A model generated the notes under the pieces. The model did not search any database and was not told where the DNA came from. It was given only the letters and a program-made list of their open reading frames with translations. A stretch of 64,000 nucleotides of DNA from Fictibacillus marinisediminis (GTDB lineage: Bacteria; Bacillota; Bacilli; Bacillales; Fictibacillaceae). Shown here one piece after another: positions 1 through 15,943 of the stretch (positions are counted from its first letter, which is position 1; each line of letters opens with the position of its first letter). The translations under genes and the position numbers were made by a program. The stretch lies in NCBI RefSeq assembly GCF_023149135.1, contig NZ_JAIWJX010000002.1:124001-188000 (forward strand), read 5' to 3'.

Positions 1-2
1 AT

Positions 3-422
3 TATTTGGATGTTGGATGCGGCTATGGGCCGATTGGACTCGCGATTGCTAAAGAAAATCCAAGCCGGCGTGTGCTGATGGTGGACATTAACGAGCGCGC
101 CCTGGAATTGTCTGCGGAAAACGCGAAGAAAAACGGGATCTCCAACATCGAAGTGCGAAAAAGCAGCCTGTTTGAAAATGTTGCAGAAATGGGATTTGCG
201 GCCATTCTTACAAACCCGCCAATCCGTGCAGGAAAAAAGGTTGTCCATCAGCTGTTTGAAGATTCGTATGATAAATTGCAGACTGATGGGGAATTATGGA
301 TCGTCATTCAAAAGAAACAAGGTGCTCCATCTGCGATTGAAAAACTTCAATCCGTATTTGCGGAAGTGGAGACTGTTTCAAAAAGCAAAGGGTATTATAT
401 TATTCGAGCGATAAAACGTTGA
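3..422 (+). CDS. ybxB: Class I SAM-dependent methyltransferase, RsmC/YbxB-like (5' truncated)
   Basis: The gene is cut by the left window edge; about 139 codons remain, open from the first base to TGA at 420-422. The visible part begins in the SAM-binding motif I (DVGCGYGPIG), followed by an acidic strand end (MVDINERAL) and the motif IV NPPIRAG, which in the RsmC family places the exocyclic amine of a guanine for N2-methylation. Family knowledge: RsmC-like enzymes methylate a 16S rRNA guanine. Its position directly before rpoB matches ybxB of Bacillus subtilis. The exact rRNA target is inferred, and the N-terminal half cannot be seen. Confidence 0.85.
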   Translation, partial: YLDVGCGYGPIGLAIAKENPSRRVLMVDINERALELSAENAKKNGISNIEVRKSSLFENVAEMGFAAILTNPPIRAGKKVVHQLFEDSYDKLQTDGELWIVIQKKQGAPSAIEKLQSVFAEVETVSKSKGYYIIRAIKR

Positions 423-617
423 CTCTGTATGGAGTCTATGCTAATATTATAAAATGCCAATGAATTCACATTTTCTGCCCTTGTGTTCAAATGCAGAAAA
501 AACCTCGATATTACAACCTTTTAAGGTATATCAAGAGAAGAATTTGGACAAAATTATATAATCTGTTGCTCGATTGAAATTGTGGTTTTAATAAAAACCC
601 TTTTTCTTTTTGTCTTT

Positions 618-645
618 CTGACATTCAATAATAGAATGTTAGAGT
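618..645 (+). promoter_or_regulatory. Candidate sigma-A promoter for rpoB-rpoC
   Basis: CTGACA at 618-623 and TAGAGT at 640-645 are 16 bases apart, and TGT directly before the -10 gives an extended -10. It lies about 44 bases before the rpoB start in a 266-base gap. The -10 is imperfect, so the assignment is tentative. The rest of the gap (423-617) is AT-rich and shows no gene. Confidence 0.4.
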
Positions 646-688
646 ATATAGGAACAAGAAAAAACGCTGGATTTGAGGGGTGAATCAG

Positions 689-4231
<3,543 letters not shown>

Positions 4232-4261
4232 AAACAGGATATCATAAGGGAGGTTTGCTCC

Positions 4262-7200
4262 TTGATAGACGTAAACAATTTTGAGTATATGAAAATAGGC
4301 CTCGCTTCTCCTGATAAGATCCGTTCTTGGTCAAGAGGAGAAGTGAAAAAACCAGAAACGATCAACTATCGTACACTTAAGCCTGAAAAAGACGGTTTGT
4401 TCTGTGAACGTATTTTCGGACCTCAAAAGGACTGGGAATGCCATTGCGGAAAATACAAACGTGTCCGCTATAAAGGTGTCGTATGTGATCGCTGTGGCGT
4501 AGAAGTAACTCGTGCTAAAGTTCGACGTGACCGTATGGGTCACATCGAACTTGCTGCACCTGTTTCGCACATTTGGTATTTCAAAGGAATACCAAGCCGT
4601 ATGGGTCTTGTACTCGATATGTCTCCAAGAGCACTGGAAGAAGTTATTTACTTTGCATCTTACGTGGTGACAGATACGGGTGAAACGCCGCTGGAGAAAA
4701 AGCAGCTGCTTTCTGAAAAAGAATACCGTTCATACCGTGAAAAATACGGTCAAGGGTTTACTGCACAAATGGGCGCAGAAGCCATCAGACGCCTTCTTGA
4801 AGACATCGACCTTGTAAAAGAAGTCGATCAGCTGAAAGAAGAGCTGAAAACTGCACAGGGACAGCGTCGTACACGTGCGATCAAGCGCCTTGAAGTGCTT
4901 GAAGCGTTCCGTCATTCCGGCAACGAACCATTCTGGATGATCCTGGATGTTCTTCCTGTTATTCCGCCTGAGCTTCGCCCGATGGTGCAGCTTGACGGAG
5001 GACGTTTTGCAACATCTGACTTGAATGATTTGTACCGCCGTGTTATTAACCGTAATAACCGTTTGAAGCGTCTTTTGGATTTAGGTGCGCCGAATATCAT
5101 CGTACAGAATGAAAAACGTATGCTTCAAGAAGCGGTAGATGCTCTAATCGACAACGGACGACGCGGCCGTCCTGTAACAGGTCCTGGTAACCGTCCGCTA
5201 AAATCACTATCCCATATGTTAAAAGGGAAACAAGGCCGTTTCCGTCAAAACCTTCTTGGTAAGCGTGTTGACTACTCTGGCCGTTCCGTTATCGTAGTAG
5301 GTCCTCACCTTAAGATGTACCAATGCGGTCTTCCTAAGGAAATGGCACTTGAGCTCTTCAAGCCTTTCGTTATGAAAGAGCTTGTTGCCAAAGGTCTTGC
5401 TCATAACATTAAGAGCGCGAAACGCAAGGTTGAACGTGTTCAGCCGGAAGTATGGGATGTCCTTGAAGATGTAATCAGAGAGCATCCGGTATTGCTGAAC
5501 CGTGCCCCGACTCTTCACAGACTGGGGATCCAAGCGTTTGAACCTACACTGGTTGAAGGACGCGCTATCCGTCTTCACCCACTCGTATGTACAGCTTACA
5601 ACGCTGACTTTGATGGGGACCAAATGGCGGTTCACGTACCTTTATCAGCTGAAGCACAAGCTGAGGCACGCATTCTTATGCTGGCTGCGCAAAACATCTT
5701 GAACCCGAAAGATGGTAAACCGGTTGTTACACCATCTCAGGATATGGTATTGGGTAACTACTACCTTACGATGGAGCGTGCAGGTGCGATTGGTGAAGGG
5801 TCTGTGTTTAAAGATGCGAATGAAGCAATCGTTGCGTACGAAAATGGCTATGTCCATCTTCATACCCGTATTGCTGTTCCGGTATCCACTTTAAACAAAC
5901 CTTCATTTAAAGAACACCAGCAAAATATGATGTTAATGACGACTGTCGGAAAGCTTCTCTTTAACGAGATTCTTCCTGAGTCATTCCCATACATCAACGA
6001 GCCAACAACAGCTAACCTGCAAATTGAAACGCCTGAGAAGTATTTTCTTCCTCAAGCTGCGAACATCAAAGAAGAAATCGCTAAGCATGATGAAGTAGAT
6101 CCGTTTAAAAAAGGAATTCTCGGTAAAATCATTGCAGAGGTGTTCAAACGATTCAAAATTACTGAAACATCCAAGATGCTTGACCGTATGAAAGAGCTTG
6201 GATTCAAATATTCAACAAAAGCAGGGATTACCGTTGGTGTTTCTGACATCGTCGTATTGCCTGAGAAACAAGTCATCCTAACCGCAGCTGAAGAAAAAGT
6301 TACTACGGTAACGAAACAGTTCCGACGCGGTCTGATTACAGAAGACGAGCGTTATGAGCGCGTCATCAACATCTGGAGCCAGGCGAAGGATGAGATTCAG
6401 CAAAAATTAATGCTTACCCTTGATAAGAGAAACCCAATCTTCATGATGAGTGACTCTGGTGCCCGTGGTAACGCATCTAACTTTACACAGCTTGCCGGTA
6501 TGCGTGGTCTCATGGCCAACCCGGCTGGTAAAATCATCGAATTGCCGATCAAGTCCAGTTTCCGTGAAGGTCTGACGGTACTCGAATACTTTATCTCTAC
6601 ACATGGTGCGCGTAAAGGTCTTGCCGATACAGCACTTAAAACAGCTGACTCAGGTTACTTGACTCGCCGTCTTGTAGACGTAGCTCAGGACGTTATCGTC
6701 CGTGAAGATGACTGTGGAACGGACCGTGGTCTAACAGTTGCGGCTATTAAAGAAGGCAATGAAGTGATCGAGAACCTATACGAGCGTTTAGTCGGGCGTA
6801 CAGTGTTCAGAACAGTGTACCACCCGGAAACAAACGAGGTTCTTGTCAGCAAAAACGAGCAAATTACGGAAGATTCTGCAGCAGCAGTAGTTGATGCAGG
6901 AATTGAAGAAGTAACGCTTCGTTCAGTATTTACTTGTGATACCCGTCACGGTGTTTGTAAAAAATGTTACGGACGCAACCTGGCAACAGGATCTGATGTT
7001 GAAGTCGGTGAAGCTGTCGGTATCATCGCTGCCCAGTCAATCGGGGAGCCAGGAACACAGCTTACAATGCGTACCTTCCATACAGGCGGGGTAGCAGGAG
7101 ACGATATCACTCAAGGTTTACCGCGTATCCAGGAGTTGTTTGAAGCACGTAACCCGAAAGGTCAGGCGTTAATCTCTGAGCTTGAAGGTACAGTGATCAA

Positions 7201-7885
7201 TATTAATGAGTCTAAAGAGAAGCGTGAAATCCTTGTTCAAGGTGAGATTGAAACTAGATCTTACACTGTGCCATACGGCGCCCGCATTAAAGTTGCAGAA
7301 GGCGATGCTGTGGTTGCAGGGCAAGTTCTTACTGAAGGTTCAATCGACCCGAAAGAATTGATCAAAGTTAAAGGTGCAGAAGGCGTTCAAGAATACTTGC
7401 TGCGTGAAGTTCAAAAAGTATACCGTATGCAAGGGGTAGAAATTGGCGACAAACACGTAGAGGTAATGGTTCGCCAGATGCTTCGTAAAGTCCGTATCAT
7501 TGATGCCGGCCACACTGATGTTCTGCCAGGCGCATTGATGGATATTCACGCCTTTACCGATGTGAACAGAAAGGTTCTTCTTCAAGGCGGCATTCCTGCC
7601 ACAGGACGCCCTGTATTGCTTGGTATTACCAAAGCATCTCTTGAAACTGAATCGTTCTTGTCTGCAGCATCCTTCCAGGAAACAACACGTGTCCTGACAG
7701 ATGCAGCAATCAAAGGTAAACGTGATGAATTGCTCGGATTGAAAGAGAACGTAATCATCGGTAAACTGATCCCGGCTGGTACTGGAATGTCCCTTTACAG
7801 AAATGTAGGAATGGATTCTCCTGTATCAACAGAAGAAAGTGAAACTGCTGATCACGAAGCAACAGAGCTAGTCTCACAAGATTAA
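4262..7885 (+). CDS. rpoC: DNA-directed RNA polymerase subunit beta'
   Basis: Encodes the beta' subunit (1207 aa), which holds the catalytic magnesium. The active-site loop NADFDGDQ is encoded near 5600-5625. The N-terminal zinc site is visible as C60-x-C62 and C75-x2-C78, and the second zinc site appears as [13 protein letters not shown] near 6940-6975. The start is TTG at 4262 behind GGGAGG at 4249-4254. Length and order match Bacillus rpoC. It forms an operon with rpoB. A new strong promoter lies just after its stop, so rplGB need not depend on read-through. Confidence 0.98.
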   Translation: MIDVNNFEYMKIGLASPDKIRSWSRGEVKKPETINYRTLKPEKDGLFCERIFGPQKDWECHCGKYKRVRYKGVVCDRCGVEVTRAKVRRDRMGHIELAAPVSHIWYFKGIPSRMGLVLDMSPRALEEVIYFASYVVTDTGETPLEKKQLLSEKEYRSYREKYGQGFTAQMGAEAIRRLLEDIDLVKEVDQLKEELKTAQGQRRTRAIKRLEVLEAFRHSGNEPFWMILDVLPVIPPELRPMVQLDGGRFATSDLNDLYRRVINRNNRLKRLLDLGAPNIIVQNEKRMLQEAVDALIDNGRRGRPVTGPGNRPLKSLSHMLKGKQGRFRQNLLGKRVDYSGRSVIVVGPHLKMYQCGLPKEMALELFKPFVMKELVAKGLAHNIKSAKRKVERVQPEVWDVLEDVIREHPVLLNRAPTLHRLGIQAFEPTLVEGRAIRLHPLVCTAYNADFDGDQMAVHVPLSAEAQAEARILMLAAQNILNPKDGKPVVTPSQDMVLGNYYLTMERAGAIGEGSVFKDANEAIVAYENGYVHLHTRIAVPVSTLNKPSFKEHQQNMMLMTTVGKLLFNEILPESFPYINEPTTANLQIETPEKYFLPQAANIKEEIAKHDEVDPFKKGILGKIIAEVFKRFKITETSKMLDRMKELGFKYSTKAGITVGVSDIVVLPEKQVILTAAEEKVTTVTKQFRRGLITEDERYERVINIWSQAKDEIQQKLMLTLDKRNPIFMMSDSGARGNASNFTQLAGMRGLMANPAGKIIELPIKSSFREGLTVLEYFISTHGARKGLADTALKTADSGYLTRRLVDVAQDVIVREDDCGTDRGLTVAAIKEGNEVIENLYERLVGRTVFRTVYHPETNEVLVSKNEQITEDSAAAVVDAGIEEVTLRSVFTCDTRHGVCKKCYGRNLATGSDVEVGEAVGIIAAQSIGEPGTQLTMRTFHTGGVAGDDITQGLPRIQELFEARNPKGQALISELEGTVININESKEKREILVQGEIETRSYTVPYGARIKVAEGDAVVAGQVLTEGSIDPKELIKVKGAEGVQEYLLREVQKVYRMQGVEIGDKHVEVMVRQMLRKVRIIDAGHTDVLPGALMDIHAFTDVNRKVLLQGGIPATGRPVLLGITKASLETESFLSAASFQETTRVLTDAAIKGKRDELLGLKENVIIGKLIPAGTGMSLYRNVGMDSPVSTEESETADHEATELVSQD

Positions 7886-7896
7886 TAAGAGAAGTG

Positions 7897-7926
7897 TTGA
7901 CATTGGGAGCACAACAGTGATATTAT
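7897..7926 (+). promoter_or_regulatory. Sigma-A promoter for rplGB-rpsL-rpsG-fusA
   Basis: A consensus TTGACA (7897-7902) and TATTAT (7921-7926) are 18 bases apart, with TGA before the -10 giving an extended -10 element. It starts 12 bases after the rpoC stop. The -10 sits in the loop of a perfect 7-bp inverted repeat (GGAGCAC 7906-7912, GTGCTCC 7933-7939), which may be an operator or a read-through hairpin. Confidence 0.75.
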
Positions 7927-7968
7927 ATCTGAGTGCTCCTAAGAATTGTTACTTTGGAGGATATAACG

Positions 7969-8217
7969 ATGTCTTATGAAAAAGTGACACAGGCTTCTGA
8001 TTTTATCGTAGGAACTAAGCAAACCATTAAGGCTTTGCAAAACGGGGAAGTTAAAGAGCTCGTCGTTGCCGATGATGCTGACCCTCGTGTAACCGGTAAA
8101 GTATTACAGATTGCACAGGAAAGACTTGTCCCGATTACGAGAGTCGATTCCATGAAAAAGCTTGGCAAAGCTTGCGGAATTGATGTTGGAGCCGCAACTG
8201 TTGCGATAAAAGGATAA
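7969..8217 (+). CDS. rplGB: Ribosomal protein L7Ae-like, K-turn RNA-binding protein
   Basis: An 82-aa protein of the L7Ae/L30e/S12e/Gadd45 family, equivalent to Bacillus subtilis YbxF, which binds kink-turn RNAs. The family features are visible: [20 protein letters not shown] near the N-terminus, and [20 protein letters not shown] at the C-terminus, the loop region that contacts the kink-turn. I start it at ATG 7969 behind GGAGG at 7956-7960; an in-frame upstream TTG has no Shine-Dalgarno sequence. Its position between rpoC and rpsL is the usual one. Its cellular RNA target is not clear from sequence. Confidence 0.93.
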   Translation: MSYEKVTQASDFIVGTKQTIKALQNGEVKELVVADDADPRVTGKVLQIAQERLVPITRVDSMKKLGKACGIDVGAATVAIKG

Positions 8218-8757
<540 letters not shown>

Positions 8758-8802
8758 GCTTTTAAATAATGCATAAATAAATAGGAGAAAGGAGGGGACA
8801 CA

Positions 8803-9273
8803 ATGCCTCGTAAAGGACCTGTATCTCGTCGTGATGTGTTACCTGATCCAATTTACAAGTCTAAACTTGTAACTCGTCTAATCAACAAAATTATGATTGA
8901 CGGTAAAAGAGGAGTAGCACAAACCATTCTTTATAATGCATTTGACATTATCAAAGAACGTACAAACACAGAACCTATGGAAGTATTCGAACAAGCTCTT
9001 AAGAACATCATGCCTGTACTTGAAGTTCGTGCCCGCCGTGTTGGTGGAGCTAACTACCAAGTTCCAGTTGAAGTTCGCCCTGAGCGCCGTACGACTCTAG
9101 GACTTCGCTGGTTAACAAACTACGCTCGTCTTCGTGGGGAAAAGACAATGGAAGAACGTCTTGCTAACGAAATCATGGATGCTGCTAACAATGCTGGAGC
9201 ATCAGTGAAGAAGCGTGAAGATATGCACAAAATGGCAGAAGCGAACAAAGCGTTTGCTCACTACCGCTGGTAA
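8803..9273 (+). CDS. rpsG: 30S ribosomal protein S7
   Basis: S7 (156 aa) starts assembly of the 30S head by binding the 3' domain of 16S rRNA. The N-terminus [16 protein letters not shown] and the segment [14 protein letters not shown] are typical of the bacterial family, and the length is standard. A strong AGGAGGGG precedes the ATG. The gene ends in a hairpin region (9281-9304) rather than a terminator, so transcription is expected to continue into fusA. Confidence 0.98.
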   Translation: MPRKGPVSRRDVLPDPIYKSKLVTRLINKIMIDGKRGVAQTILYNAFDIIKERTNTEPMEVFEQALKNIMPVLEVRARRVGGANYQVPVEVRPERRTTLGLRWLTNYARLRGEKTMEERLANEIMDAANNAGASVKKREDMHKMAEANKAFAHYRW

Positions 9274-9280
9274 AAACACA

Positions 9281-9304
9281 AGAGACAGTTTCTTAACTGT
9301 CTCT
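9281..9304 (+). other. mRNA stem-loop between rpsG and fusA
   Basis: A perfect 10-bp stem AGAGACAGTT/AACTGTCTCT with a TCTT loop follows the rpsG stop. No T-run follows (the next bases are ATCACA), so it is not a standard intrinsic terminator. A role in mRNA processing or stability is more likely, but is inference. Confidence 0.6.
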
Positions 9305-9352
9305 ATCACACTATAAAAAATCATTTCCTATGTATAGGAAGGAGAGAAATTC

Positions 9353-11431
9353 ATGGCAAGAGAATTCTCCTTAAAAAATACGCGTAATATCGGTATCATG
9401 GCTCACATCGATGCTGGTAAAACAACGACAACTGAACGTGTACTATACTATACAGGTCGTATCCATAAAATTGGTGAAACTCATGAAGGAGCTTCACAAA
9501 TGGACTGGATGGAGCAGGAACAAGAGCGCGGAATCACAATTACTTCCGCTGCAACAACTGCTCAGTGGAAAGGTCACCGTATCAACATCATTGATACTCC
9601 TGGACACGTAGACTTTACAGTAGAAGTAGAACGTTCATTGCGTGTATTAGACGGAGCTGTAGCTGTACTCGATGCTCAGTCTGGGGTTGAACCGCAAACT
9701 GAAACGGTATGGCGTCAAGCAACAACTTACGGGGTTCCCCGTGTAGTATTCGTTAACAAAATGGACAAGATTGGTGCTGACTTCCTTTACTCTGTAAAAA
9801 CACTTCATGAACGTCTTGGTGCTAACGCACATCCAATTCAGCTTCCTATCGGTGCTGAAGATCAGTTCGAAGCTATCATCGACCTTATCGAGATGAAAGC
9901 TGTATTCTATGGTAACGACCTTGGTACTGACATTGAAGTAGGTGAAATTCCTGCTGATCATTTGGAACTTGCTGAAGAGTACCGTGGAAAGCTTATCGAA
10001 GCGGTAGCTGAGCTTGATGAAGAATTGATGATGAAATACTTAGAAGGTGAAGAGATTACAAACGAAGAAATCAAAGCAGGTATCCGTAAAGGTACTTGTA
10101 ACGTTGAGTTCTATCCAGTAATCTGTGGATCGGCGTTTAAGAACAAAGGTGTTCAGCTTATGCTTGACTCAGTTCTTGACTACCTTCCATCACCAGTAGA
10201 TGTACCTGCGATCAAAGGTACACTTCCAGATTCAGAAGAAGAAGTAACTCGTGAATCAAGTGACGAAGCACCATTCTCTGCACTTGCATTTAAAGTTATG
10301 ACTGACCCTTATGTTGGTAAGTTAACGTTCTTCCGTGTTTATTCTGGAACACTTAACTCTGGATCATACGTACAGAACTCTACAAAAGGAAAGCGCGAGC
10401 GCGTAGGACGTATCCTTCAAATGCACGCAAACTCCCGTGAAGAGATCTCTATCGTATACGCTGGAGATATCGCAGCTGCTGTAGGTCTTAAAGACACTAC
10501 AACTGGTGACACACTTTGTGATGAAAAGAGCCTTGTTATCTTAGAATCCATGGTATTCCCAGAGCCAGTTATCTCTCTATCTATCGAGCCGAAGTCTAAA
10601 GCAGACCAAGACAAGATGGGTATGGCGCTTGCGAAACTTGCTGAAGAGGATCCAACATTCCGTACTGAAACTAACGAAGAAACAGGACAAACGATCATCG
10701 CAGGTATGGGTGAGCTTCACCTTGATATCCTGGTTGACCGTATGAAACGTGAATTCAAAGTTGAAGCTAACGTAGGTGCTCCACAGGTTGCTTACCGTGA
10801 AACCATCCGCCAAGCGGCTAAAGTTGAAGGTAAGTTCGTACGTCAATCCGGTGGTCGTGGACAATACGGACACGTTTGGATCGAGTTCGAACCAGGTGAA
10901 GAAGGATCTGGATTCGTATTCGAAAACAAAATCGTCGGTGGTGTTGTTCCTCGTGAATACATCCCAGCGGTACAATCGGGTATCGAAGAGTCAATGAAAA
11001 ATGGTATGCTTGCAGGATTCCCGTTGCTTGATCTTAAAGCAAGAATCGTTGACGGTTCTTACCATGATGTTGACTCCAACGAAATGGCGTTTAAAATTGC
11101 CGGATCTATGGCTCTTAAAAACGCTAAAGCAAAATGCGACCCGGCTATTCTTGAACCGATCATGAAAGTTGAAGTAACGGTTCCTGAAGAGTACATGGGA
11201 GACATCATGGGTGACGTAACTTCTCGCCGCGGACGCGTTGAAGGTATGGAAGCTCGTGGTAATGCTCAAATCGTTAAAGCGATGGTTCCACTTGCTGAAA
11301 TGTTTGGTTATGCAACTTCACTTCGTTCTCGTACTCAAGGACGTGGAACTTATTCCATGCACTTTGACCACTACGAAGAAGTACCAAAATCAATTTCAGA
11401 AGAAATCATCAAAAAATCAACTGGACAATAA
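9353..11431 (+). CDS. fusA: Elongation factor G
   Basis: EF-G (692 aa) is the GTPase that drives ribosomal translocation. The G domain is visible from the N-terminus: P-loop [11 protein letters not shown] (residues 17-27), switch II DTPGHVD, and NKMD. Domains II to V follow through to the C-terminal [20 protein letters not shown]. Length and start (ATG behind AAGGAGAG) are standard. It has the canonical translocase length and no tetracycline-protection-like features. It belongs to the str cluster, 112 bases before tuf. Confidence 0.98.
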   Translation: MAREFSLKNTRNIGIMAHIDAGKTTTTERVLYYTGRIHKIGETHEGASQMDWMEQEQERGITITSAATTAQWKGHRINIIDTPGHVDFTVEVERSLRVLDGAVAVLDAQSGVEPQTETVWRQATTYGVPRVVFVNKMDKIGADFLYSVKTLHERLGANAHPIQLPIGAEDQFEAIIDLIEMKAVFYGNDLGTDIEVGEIPADHLELAEEYRGKLIEAVAELDEELMMKYLEGEEITNEEIKAGIRKGTCNVEFYPVICGSAFKNKGVQLMLDSVLDYLPSPVDVPAIKGTLPDSEEEVTRESSDEAPFSALAFKVMTDPYVGKLTFFRVYSGTLNSGSYVQNSTKGKRERVGRILQMHANSREEISIVYAGDIAAAVGLKDTTTGDTLCDEKSLVILESMVFPEPVISLSIEPKSKADQDKMGMALAKLAEEDPTFRTETNEETGQTIIAGMGELHLDILVDRMKREFKVEANVGAPQVAYRETIRQAAKVEGKFVRQSGGRGQYGHVWIEFEPGEEGSGFVFENKIVGGVVPREYIPAVQSGIEESMKNGMLAGFPLLDLKARIVDGSYHDVDSNEMAFKIAGSMALKNAKAKCDPAILEPIMKVEVTVPEEYMGDIMGDVTSRRGRVEGMEARGNAQIVKAMVPLAEMFGYATSLRSRTQGRGTYSMHFDHYEEVPKSISEEIIKKSTGQ

Positions 11432-11470
11432 TTCTTGCCAGTTGTAACATGCTTGCTTTTCATGTAATCT

Positions 11471-11500
11471 AAAATAGGCAGACAACCTGCCTGTTTTAAA
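11471..11500 (+). other. Hairpin in the fusA-tuf gap
   Basis: AGGCAG (11476-11481) and CTGCCT (11487-11492) form a short stem followed by GTTTT, flanked by A-rich and T-rich arms. It could be a weak attenuator that adjusts tuf relative to fusA. The stem is short and the T-run poor, so full termination is unlikely. Confidence 0.4.
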
Positions 11501-11543
11501 TAAAAAATAAATTTTTTACACATATTAAGGAGGAATCATTCTC

Positions 11544-12734
11544 ATGGCTAAAGAGAAATTTGATCGTTCCAAAACGCATGCCAATATTGGTACAATCGGT
11601 CACGTTGACCACGGTAAAACAACTTTAACAGCTGCAATTACTTCTGTACTTGCTAAGAAATCTGGTAAAGGTCAAGCTATGGCTTACGACCAAATCGACG
11701 GTGCTCCAGAAGAGCGCGAACGTGGTATCACAATCTCAACTGCACACGTTGAGTATGAAACTGATACTCGTCACTATGCACACGTAGACTGCCCAGGACA
11801 TGCTGACTATGTTAAAAACATGATCACTGGTGCTGCACAAATGGACGGAGGGATCCTAGTAGTATCTGCTGCTGACGGCCCAATGCCACAAACTCGTGAG
11901 CACATCCTTCTTTCTCGTCAAGTAGGTGTACCTTACCTAGTAGTATTCTTGAACAAATGTGACATGGTTGACGATGAAGAGCTTCTCGAACTAGTTGAAA
12001 TGGAAGTTCGTGACCTTCTTTCTGAGTACGATTTCCCAGGAGACGATGTTCCTGTAATCAAAGGTTCTGCTCTTAAAGCTCTTGAAGGAGACGCTGAGTG
12101 GGAAGCTAAAATCATCGAACTTATGGACGCAGTTGACGAGTACATCCCAACTCCTCCACGTGACACTGAAAAACCATTCATGATGCCTGTTGAGGACGTA
12201 TTCTCAATCACTGGCCGTGGTACAGTTGCTACTGGACGTGTTGAGCGTGGACAAGTTAAAGTCGGCGACGTTATCGAGATCCTTGGTCTTACTGAAGAGC
12301 CAAAATCAACTACTGTAACAGGTGTTGAAATGTTCCGTAAGCTTCTTGACTATGCTGAAGCTGGTGACAACATCGGTGCACTTCTTCGTGGGGTTTCCCG
12401 TGACGATGTTGAGCGTGGACAAGTTCTTGCTAAGCCAGGAACTGTTAAAGCTCACACTAAATTCAAATCAGAAGTATACGTACTTTCTAAAGAAGAGGGT
12501 GGACGTCATACTCCATTCTTCTCTAACTACCGTCCTCAGTTCTACTTCCGTACAACTGACGTAACTGGTATCATCCAACTTCCAGAAGGAACTGAAATGG
12601 TTATGCCTGGAGACAACATCGAAATGACTGTTGAACTAATCGCTCCAATCGCGATCGAAGAAGGAACTAAGTTCTCTATTCGTGAAGGTGGACGTACAGT
12701 AGGCGCTGGAGTAGTAGCATCTATCCAAGCGTAA
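11544..12734 (+). CDS. tuf: Elongation factor Tu
   Basis: EF-Tu (396 aa) delivers aminoacyl-tRNA to the ribosome. The P-loop GHVDHGKT (residues 19-26), switch [10 protein letters not shown] and NKCD are all present, followed by the two beta-barrel domains ending in [15 protein letters not shown]. Codon use is very biased, as expected for one of the most abundant proteins. AAGGAGG lies 10 bases before the ATG. The gene ends at a strong intrinsic terminator, closing the str cluster. Confidence 0.98.
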   Translation: MAKEKFDRSKTHANIGTIGHVDHGKTTLTAAITSVLAKKSGKGQAMAYDQIDGAPEERERGITISTAHVEYETDTRHYAHVDCPGHADYVKNMITGAAQMDGGILVVSAADGPMPQTREHILLSRQVGVPYLVVFLNKCDMVDDEELLELVEMEVRDLLSEYDFPGDDVPVIKGSALKALEGDAEWEAKIIELMDAVDEYIPTPPRDTEKPFMMPVEDVFSITGRGTVATGRVERGQVKVGDVIEILGLTEEPKSTTVTGVEMFRKLLDYAEAGDNIGALLRGVSRDDVERGQVLAKPGTVKAHTKFKSEVYVLSKEEGGRHTPFFSNYRPQFYFRTTDVTGIIQLPEGTEMVMPGDNIEMTVELIAPIAIEEGTKFSIREGGRTVGAGVVASIQA

Positions 12735-12745
12735 GCTCATTTCTC

Positions 12746-12779
12746 AAAAAAGCATCCCTTTATGGGATGCTTTTTTTTA
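12746..12779 (+). terminator. Rho-independent terminator after tuf
   Basis: AAAAAAGCATCCC, a TTTA loop, GGGATGCTTTTTTTT: a GC-containing 7-bp core flanked by A and T runs. It separates the str cluster from the S10 operon. Confidence 0.95.
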
Positions 12780-12862
12780 TGTTCCTTAAAACAGAAGGCT
12801 TAGCTGTGTTTTATTTATATAGAAGAACCCGTTTTTTATTATTGGTAATTCCCGATCAGACC

Positions 12863-12891
12863 TTGCTTTTACAGGATTGAGGGCCTATAAT
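12863..12891 (+). promoter_or_regulatory. S10 operon promoter P1
   Basis: TTGCTT (12863-12868), a 17-base spacer and a consensus TATAAT (12886-12891) lie in the 325-base tuf-rpsJ gap, upstream of a second promoter of the same quality. Confidence 0.65.
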
Positions 12892-12932
12892 AGAAAAAGT
12901 GTGCGGCTGATGAAAATATTTATAAGAATAGC

Positions 12933-12961
12933 TTGCAATGGGCAGCTGTTTTTACTATAAT
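12933..12961 (+). promoter_or_regulatory. S10 operon promoter P2
   Basis: TTGCAA (12933-12938), a 17-base spacer and TATAAT (12956-12961) make a near-consensus sigma-A promoter. Transcription would begin near 12968, leaving a leader of about 137 bases before rpsJ. Confidence 0.75.
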
Positions 12962-12967
12962 AAGTAA

Positions 12968-13413
<446 letters not shown>

Positions 13414-13460
13414 GAATTAACATATAAAAAATTTTAAACAATCAATAGGAGGTGTGACTA

Positions 13461-14099
13461 ATGGCCAAAGGAATCTTAGGTAAAAAAGTAGGAATGACTC
13501 AAGTATTTGCAGAGAACGGTGATCTTATCCCAGTTACTGTAGTTGAAGTTACTCCAAACGTTGTTCTTCAAAAGAAAACTGCTGAAAACGACGGTTACGA
13601 AGCAATCCAATTAGGATTTGATGATAAGAAAGAAAGCCGTGTGAACAAGCCTGCAAAAGGGCATGCTGCTAAAGCTAACACAAACCCTAAGCGCTTCGTT
13701 AAAGAATTCCGCAATGTAGAAGGCGCGGATTTTGAAGTTGGTCAGGAAGTCAAGGTAGATATTTTCGCAGAAGGTGACGTTGTAGACGTAACCGGAACAT
13801 CAAAAGGTAAAGGATTCCAAGGTGTTATTAAACGCCACGGACAATCCCGCGGACCTATGAGCCACGGTTCCCGTTACCACCGTCGTCCTGGTTCTATGGG
13901 TGCAGTTGACCCTAACCGTGTATTCAAAGGTAAAAACCTACCTGGACGTACAGGCGGAGATACAATTACTGTTCAAAACCTAGAAGTTGTTAAAGTTGAT
14001 GCTGAGCGCAACTTACTTCTAATCAAAGGTAACGTACCTGGTGCGAAAAAGAGCTACGTTACAATCAATGCAGCTGTAAAAGCTAAAGAAGCTAAATAA
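13461..14099 (+). CDS. rplC: 50S ribosomal protein L3
   Basis: L3 (212 aa) nucleates 50S assembly and reaches the peptidyl transferase centre. [20 protein letters not shown] and the loop region [21 protein letters not shown] are typical; the Gln in [13 protein letters not shown] is the residue methylated in some bacteria. The start is ATG behind AGGAGGTG. Gene 2 of the S10 operon, 17 bases before rplD. Confidence 0.97.
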   Translation: MAKGILGKKVGMTQVFAENGDLIPVTVVEVTPNVVLQKKTAENDGYEAIQLGFDDKKESRVNKPAKGHAAKANTNPKRFVKEFRNVEGADFEVGQEVKVDIFAEGDVVDVTGTSKGKGFQGVIKRHGQSRGPMSHGSRYHRRPGSMGAVDPNRVFKGKNLPGRTGGDTITVQNLEVVKVDAERNLLLIKGNVPGAKKSYVTINAAVKAKEAK

Positions 14100-14116
14100 G
14101 AAGGGAGGATACATCG

Positions 14117-14740
14117 ATGCCTAAAGTAGCTATTTACAAACAAGATGGTTCTCAAGCTGGCGATTTAGAGCTTAATGCTTCCGTTTTCGGTATTGAACCA
14201 AACCAAAATGTATTATTTGATGCTGTAATCATGCAGCAAGCGTCACTTCGTCAAGGTAACCACGACGTGAAAAACCGTTCTGAAGTTGCCGGTGGTGGAC
14301 GCAAACCATGGAGACAAAAAGGAACTGGACGTGCTCGTCAAGGTTCAATCCGTTCTCCGCAATGGGTAGGCGGTGGAGTCGTTTTCGGACCAACGCCAAG
14401 AAGCTATTCTTACAAATTGCCTAAGAAAGTTCGCCGTTTAGCTATTAAATCTGCACTTTCTTCAAAGGTAATCGATAATAACCTAGTAGTTCTTGATGCT
14501 CTTTCTTTGGATGCTCCAAAGACTAAAGACATGAAGCAAGTACTGACAAATCTATCCGCAGATCGCAAAGCACTTGTTGTGACAGGAGATTTCAACGAAT
14601 TTGTTGCTTTATCTGCTCGTAACATCCCTGGTGTAACTGTTGTTACAGCAACTGGTGTTAATGTGCTTGATGTGCTTAACCACGACAAGCTTGTTATGAC
14701 AAGAGACGCTGTGGAAAAAGTAGAGGAGGTGCTTGCATAA
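14117..14740 (+). CDS. rplD: 50S ribosomal protein L4
   Basis: L4 (207 aa) has an extended loop lining the exit tunnel, seen here as [19 protein letters not shown], the region where macrolide-resistance changes occur; it looks unaltered. In gamma-proteobacteria L4 represses its own S10 operon; no matching leader is evident here. The stop overlaps the rplW start by one base (TAATG), so the two are translationally coupled. Confidence 0.97.
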   Translation: MPKVAIYKQDGSQAGDLELNASVFGIEPNQNVLFDAVIMQQASLRQGNHDVKNRSEVAGGGRKPWRQKGTGRARQGSIRSPQWVGGGVVFGPTPRSYSYKLPKKVRRLAIKSALSSKVIDNNLVVLDALSLDAPKTKDMKQVLTNLSADRKALVVTGDFNEFVALSARNIPGVTVVTATGVNVLDVLNHDKLVMTRDAVEKVEEVLA

Positions 14741-15027
14741 TGGATGCACGTGATATTATTAAGCGCCCCGTAATTACAGAGCGTTCTACTGAAATTATGG
14801 CTGACGGAAAATACACTTTCGAAGTTGACACTCGCGCAACAAAGACTCAAATCAAAATTGCGTTGGAAGACATTTTCGGAATTAAAGTTGCATCAGTAAA
14901 CACTGCGAACTACAAAGGGAAATTCAAACGTGTAGGTCGTCATACTGGTTATACTTCAAAGCGTAAAAAAGCAATCATTACTTTAACTCCAGGAAGCAAA
15001 GAATTGGACTTCTTTGAAGGAGTTTAA
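14740..15027 (+). CDS. rplW: 50S ribosomal protein L23
   Basis: L23 (95 aa) lies at the tunnel exit and docks trigger factor and [20 protein letters not shown] and the beta-hairpin [19 protein letters not shown] are typical. The start ATG shares its A with the rplD stop, and an internal GGAGGTG in rplD serves as the ribosome site. Confidence 0.97.
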   Translation: MDARDIIKRPVITERSTEIMADGKYTFEVDTRATKTQIKIALEDIFGIKVASVNTANYKGKFKRVGRHTGYTSKRKKAIITLTPGSKELDFFEGV

Positions 15028-15055
15028 GATCAACAAGTAAAGGAGGGAATCACAA

Positions 15056-15886
15056 ATGGGTATCAAAAAGTTTAAACCGATCACTAACGGTCGCCGTGGT
15101 ATGACTCAGCTTGACTTTGCTGAAATTACTACAGACAAACCAGAAAAATCATTGCTTGCACCACTTAGCAAAAAAGCCGGACGCAACAACCAGGGTAAAC
15201 TTACTGTTCGTCACCAAGGCGGCGGGCACAAGCGTAAATACAGAATCATCGACTTTAAACGCAACAAAGATGGAATACCAGGACGCGTTGCTACAATCGA
15301 GTATGATCCAAACCGTACTGCAAACATCGCGCTAATCAACTATGTTGATGGTGAAAAACGTTACATCCTAGCTCCTAAAGGACTTAAAGTAGGCCAAGAA
15401 ATCATGTCTGGCGTTGGCGCTGACATTAAAGTAGGGAATGCACTTCCGCTAGCGAACATTCCTGTAGGTTCTACAATCCACAACATTGAGCTAAAACCTG
15501 GCAAAGGCGGACAGCTTGCTCGTTCTGCTGGTGCTGAAGCTCAACTTCTTGGTAAAGAAGAAAAGTATGCTCTTGTTCGTTTAGGTTCTGGAGAAGTTCG
15601 TATGGTCCTTCTAACTTGCCGTGCAACAATCGGTCAAGTAGGTAACCTTGAGCATGAACTTGTAAACGTAGGTAAAGCAGGTCGCTCTCGCTGGATGGGT
15701 ATCCGTCCAACAGTTCGTGGTTCTGTAATGAACCCTAACGATCACCCACACGGTGGTGGTGAAGGACGCGCTCCAATCGGACGTAAATCACCAATGTCAC
15801 CATGGGGCAAACCGACTCTTGGCTACAAGACTCGTAAGAAAAACAAAACAACCGACAAGTACATCGTACGCCGTCGTAAAAAATAA
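15056..15886 (+). CDS. rplB: 50S ribosomal protein L2
   Basis: L2 (276 aa) is required for subunit joining and peptidyl transferase activity. The C-terminal segment [20 protein letters not shown], containing the conserved histidine, is intact, as is the N-terminal [19 protein letters not shown]. Length matches Bacillus L2. AAGGAGGG precedes the ATG. Confidence 0.98.
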   Translation: MGIKKFKPITNGRRGMTQLDFAEITTDKPEKSLLAPLSKKAGRNNQGKLTVRHQGGGHKRKYRIIDFKRNKDGIPGRVATIEYDPNRTANIALINYVDGEKRYILAPKGLKVGQEIMSGVGADIKVGNALPLANIPVGSTIHNIELKPGKGGQLARSAGAEAQLLGKEEKYALVRLGSGEVRMVLLTCRATIGQVGNLEHELVNVGKAGRSRWMGIRPTVRGSVMNPNDHPHGGGEGRAPIGRKSPMSPWGKPTLGYKTRKKNKTTDKYIVRRRKK

Positions 15887-15943
15887 CGTGTTTGTTCTAC
15901 GGTTCAATCGAACCGTAGCGCAATCGCGAAGGGAGGTTCACGT

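Noticed and set aside
9281..9304. Terminator between rpsG and fusA
   Set aside because: The 10-bp stem is strong but no T-run follows, and fusA has no separate promoter that I can recognise.
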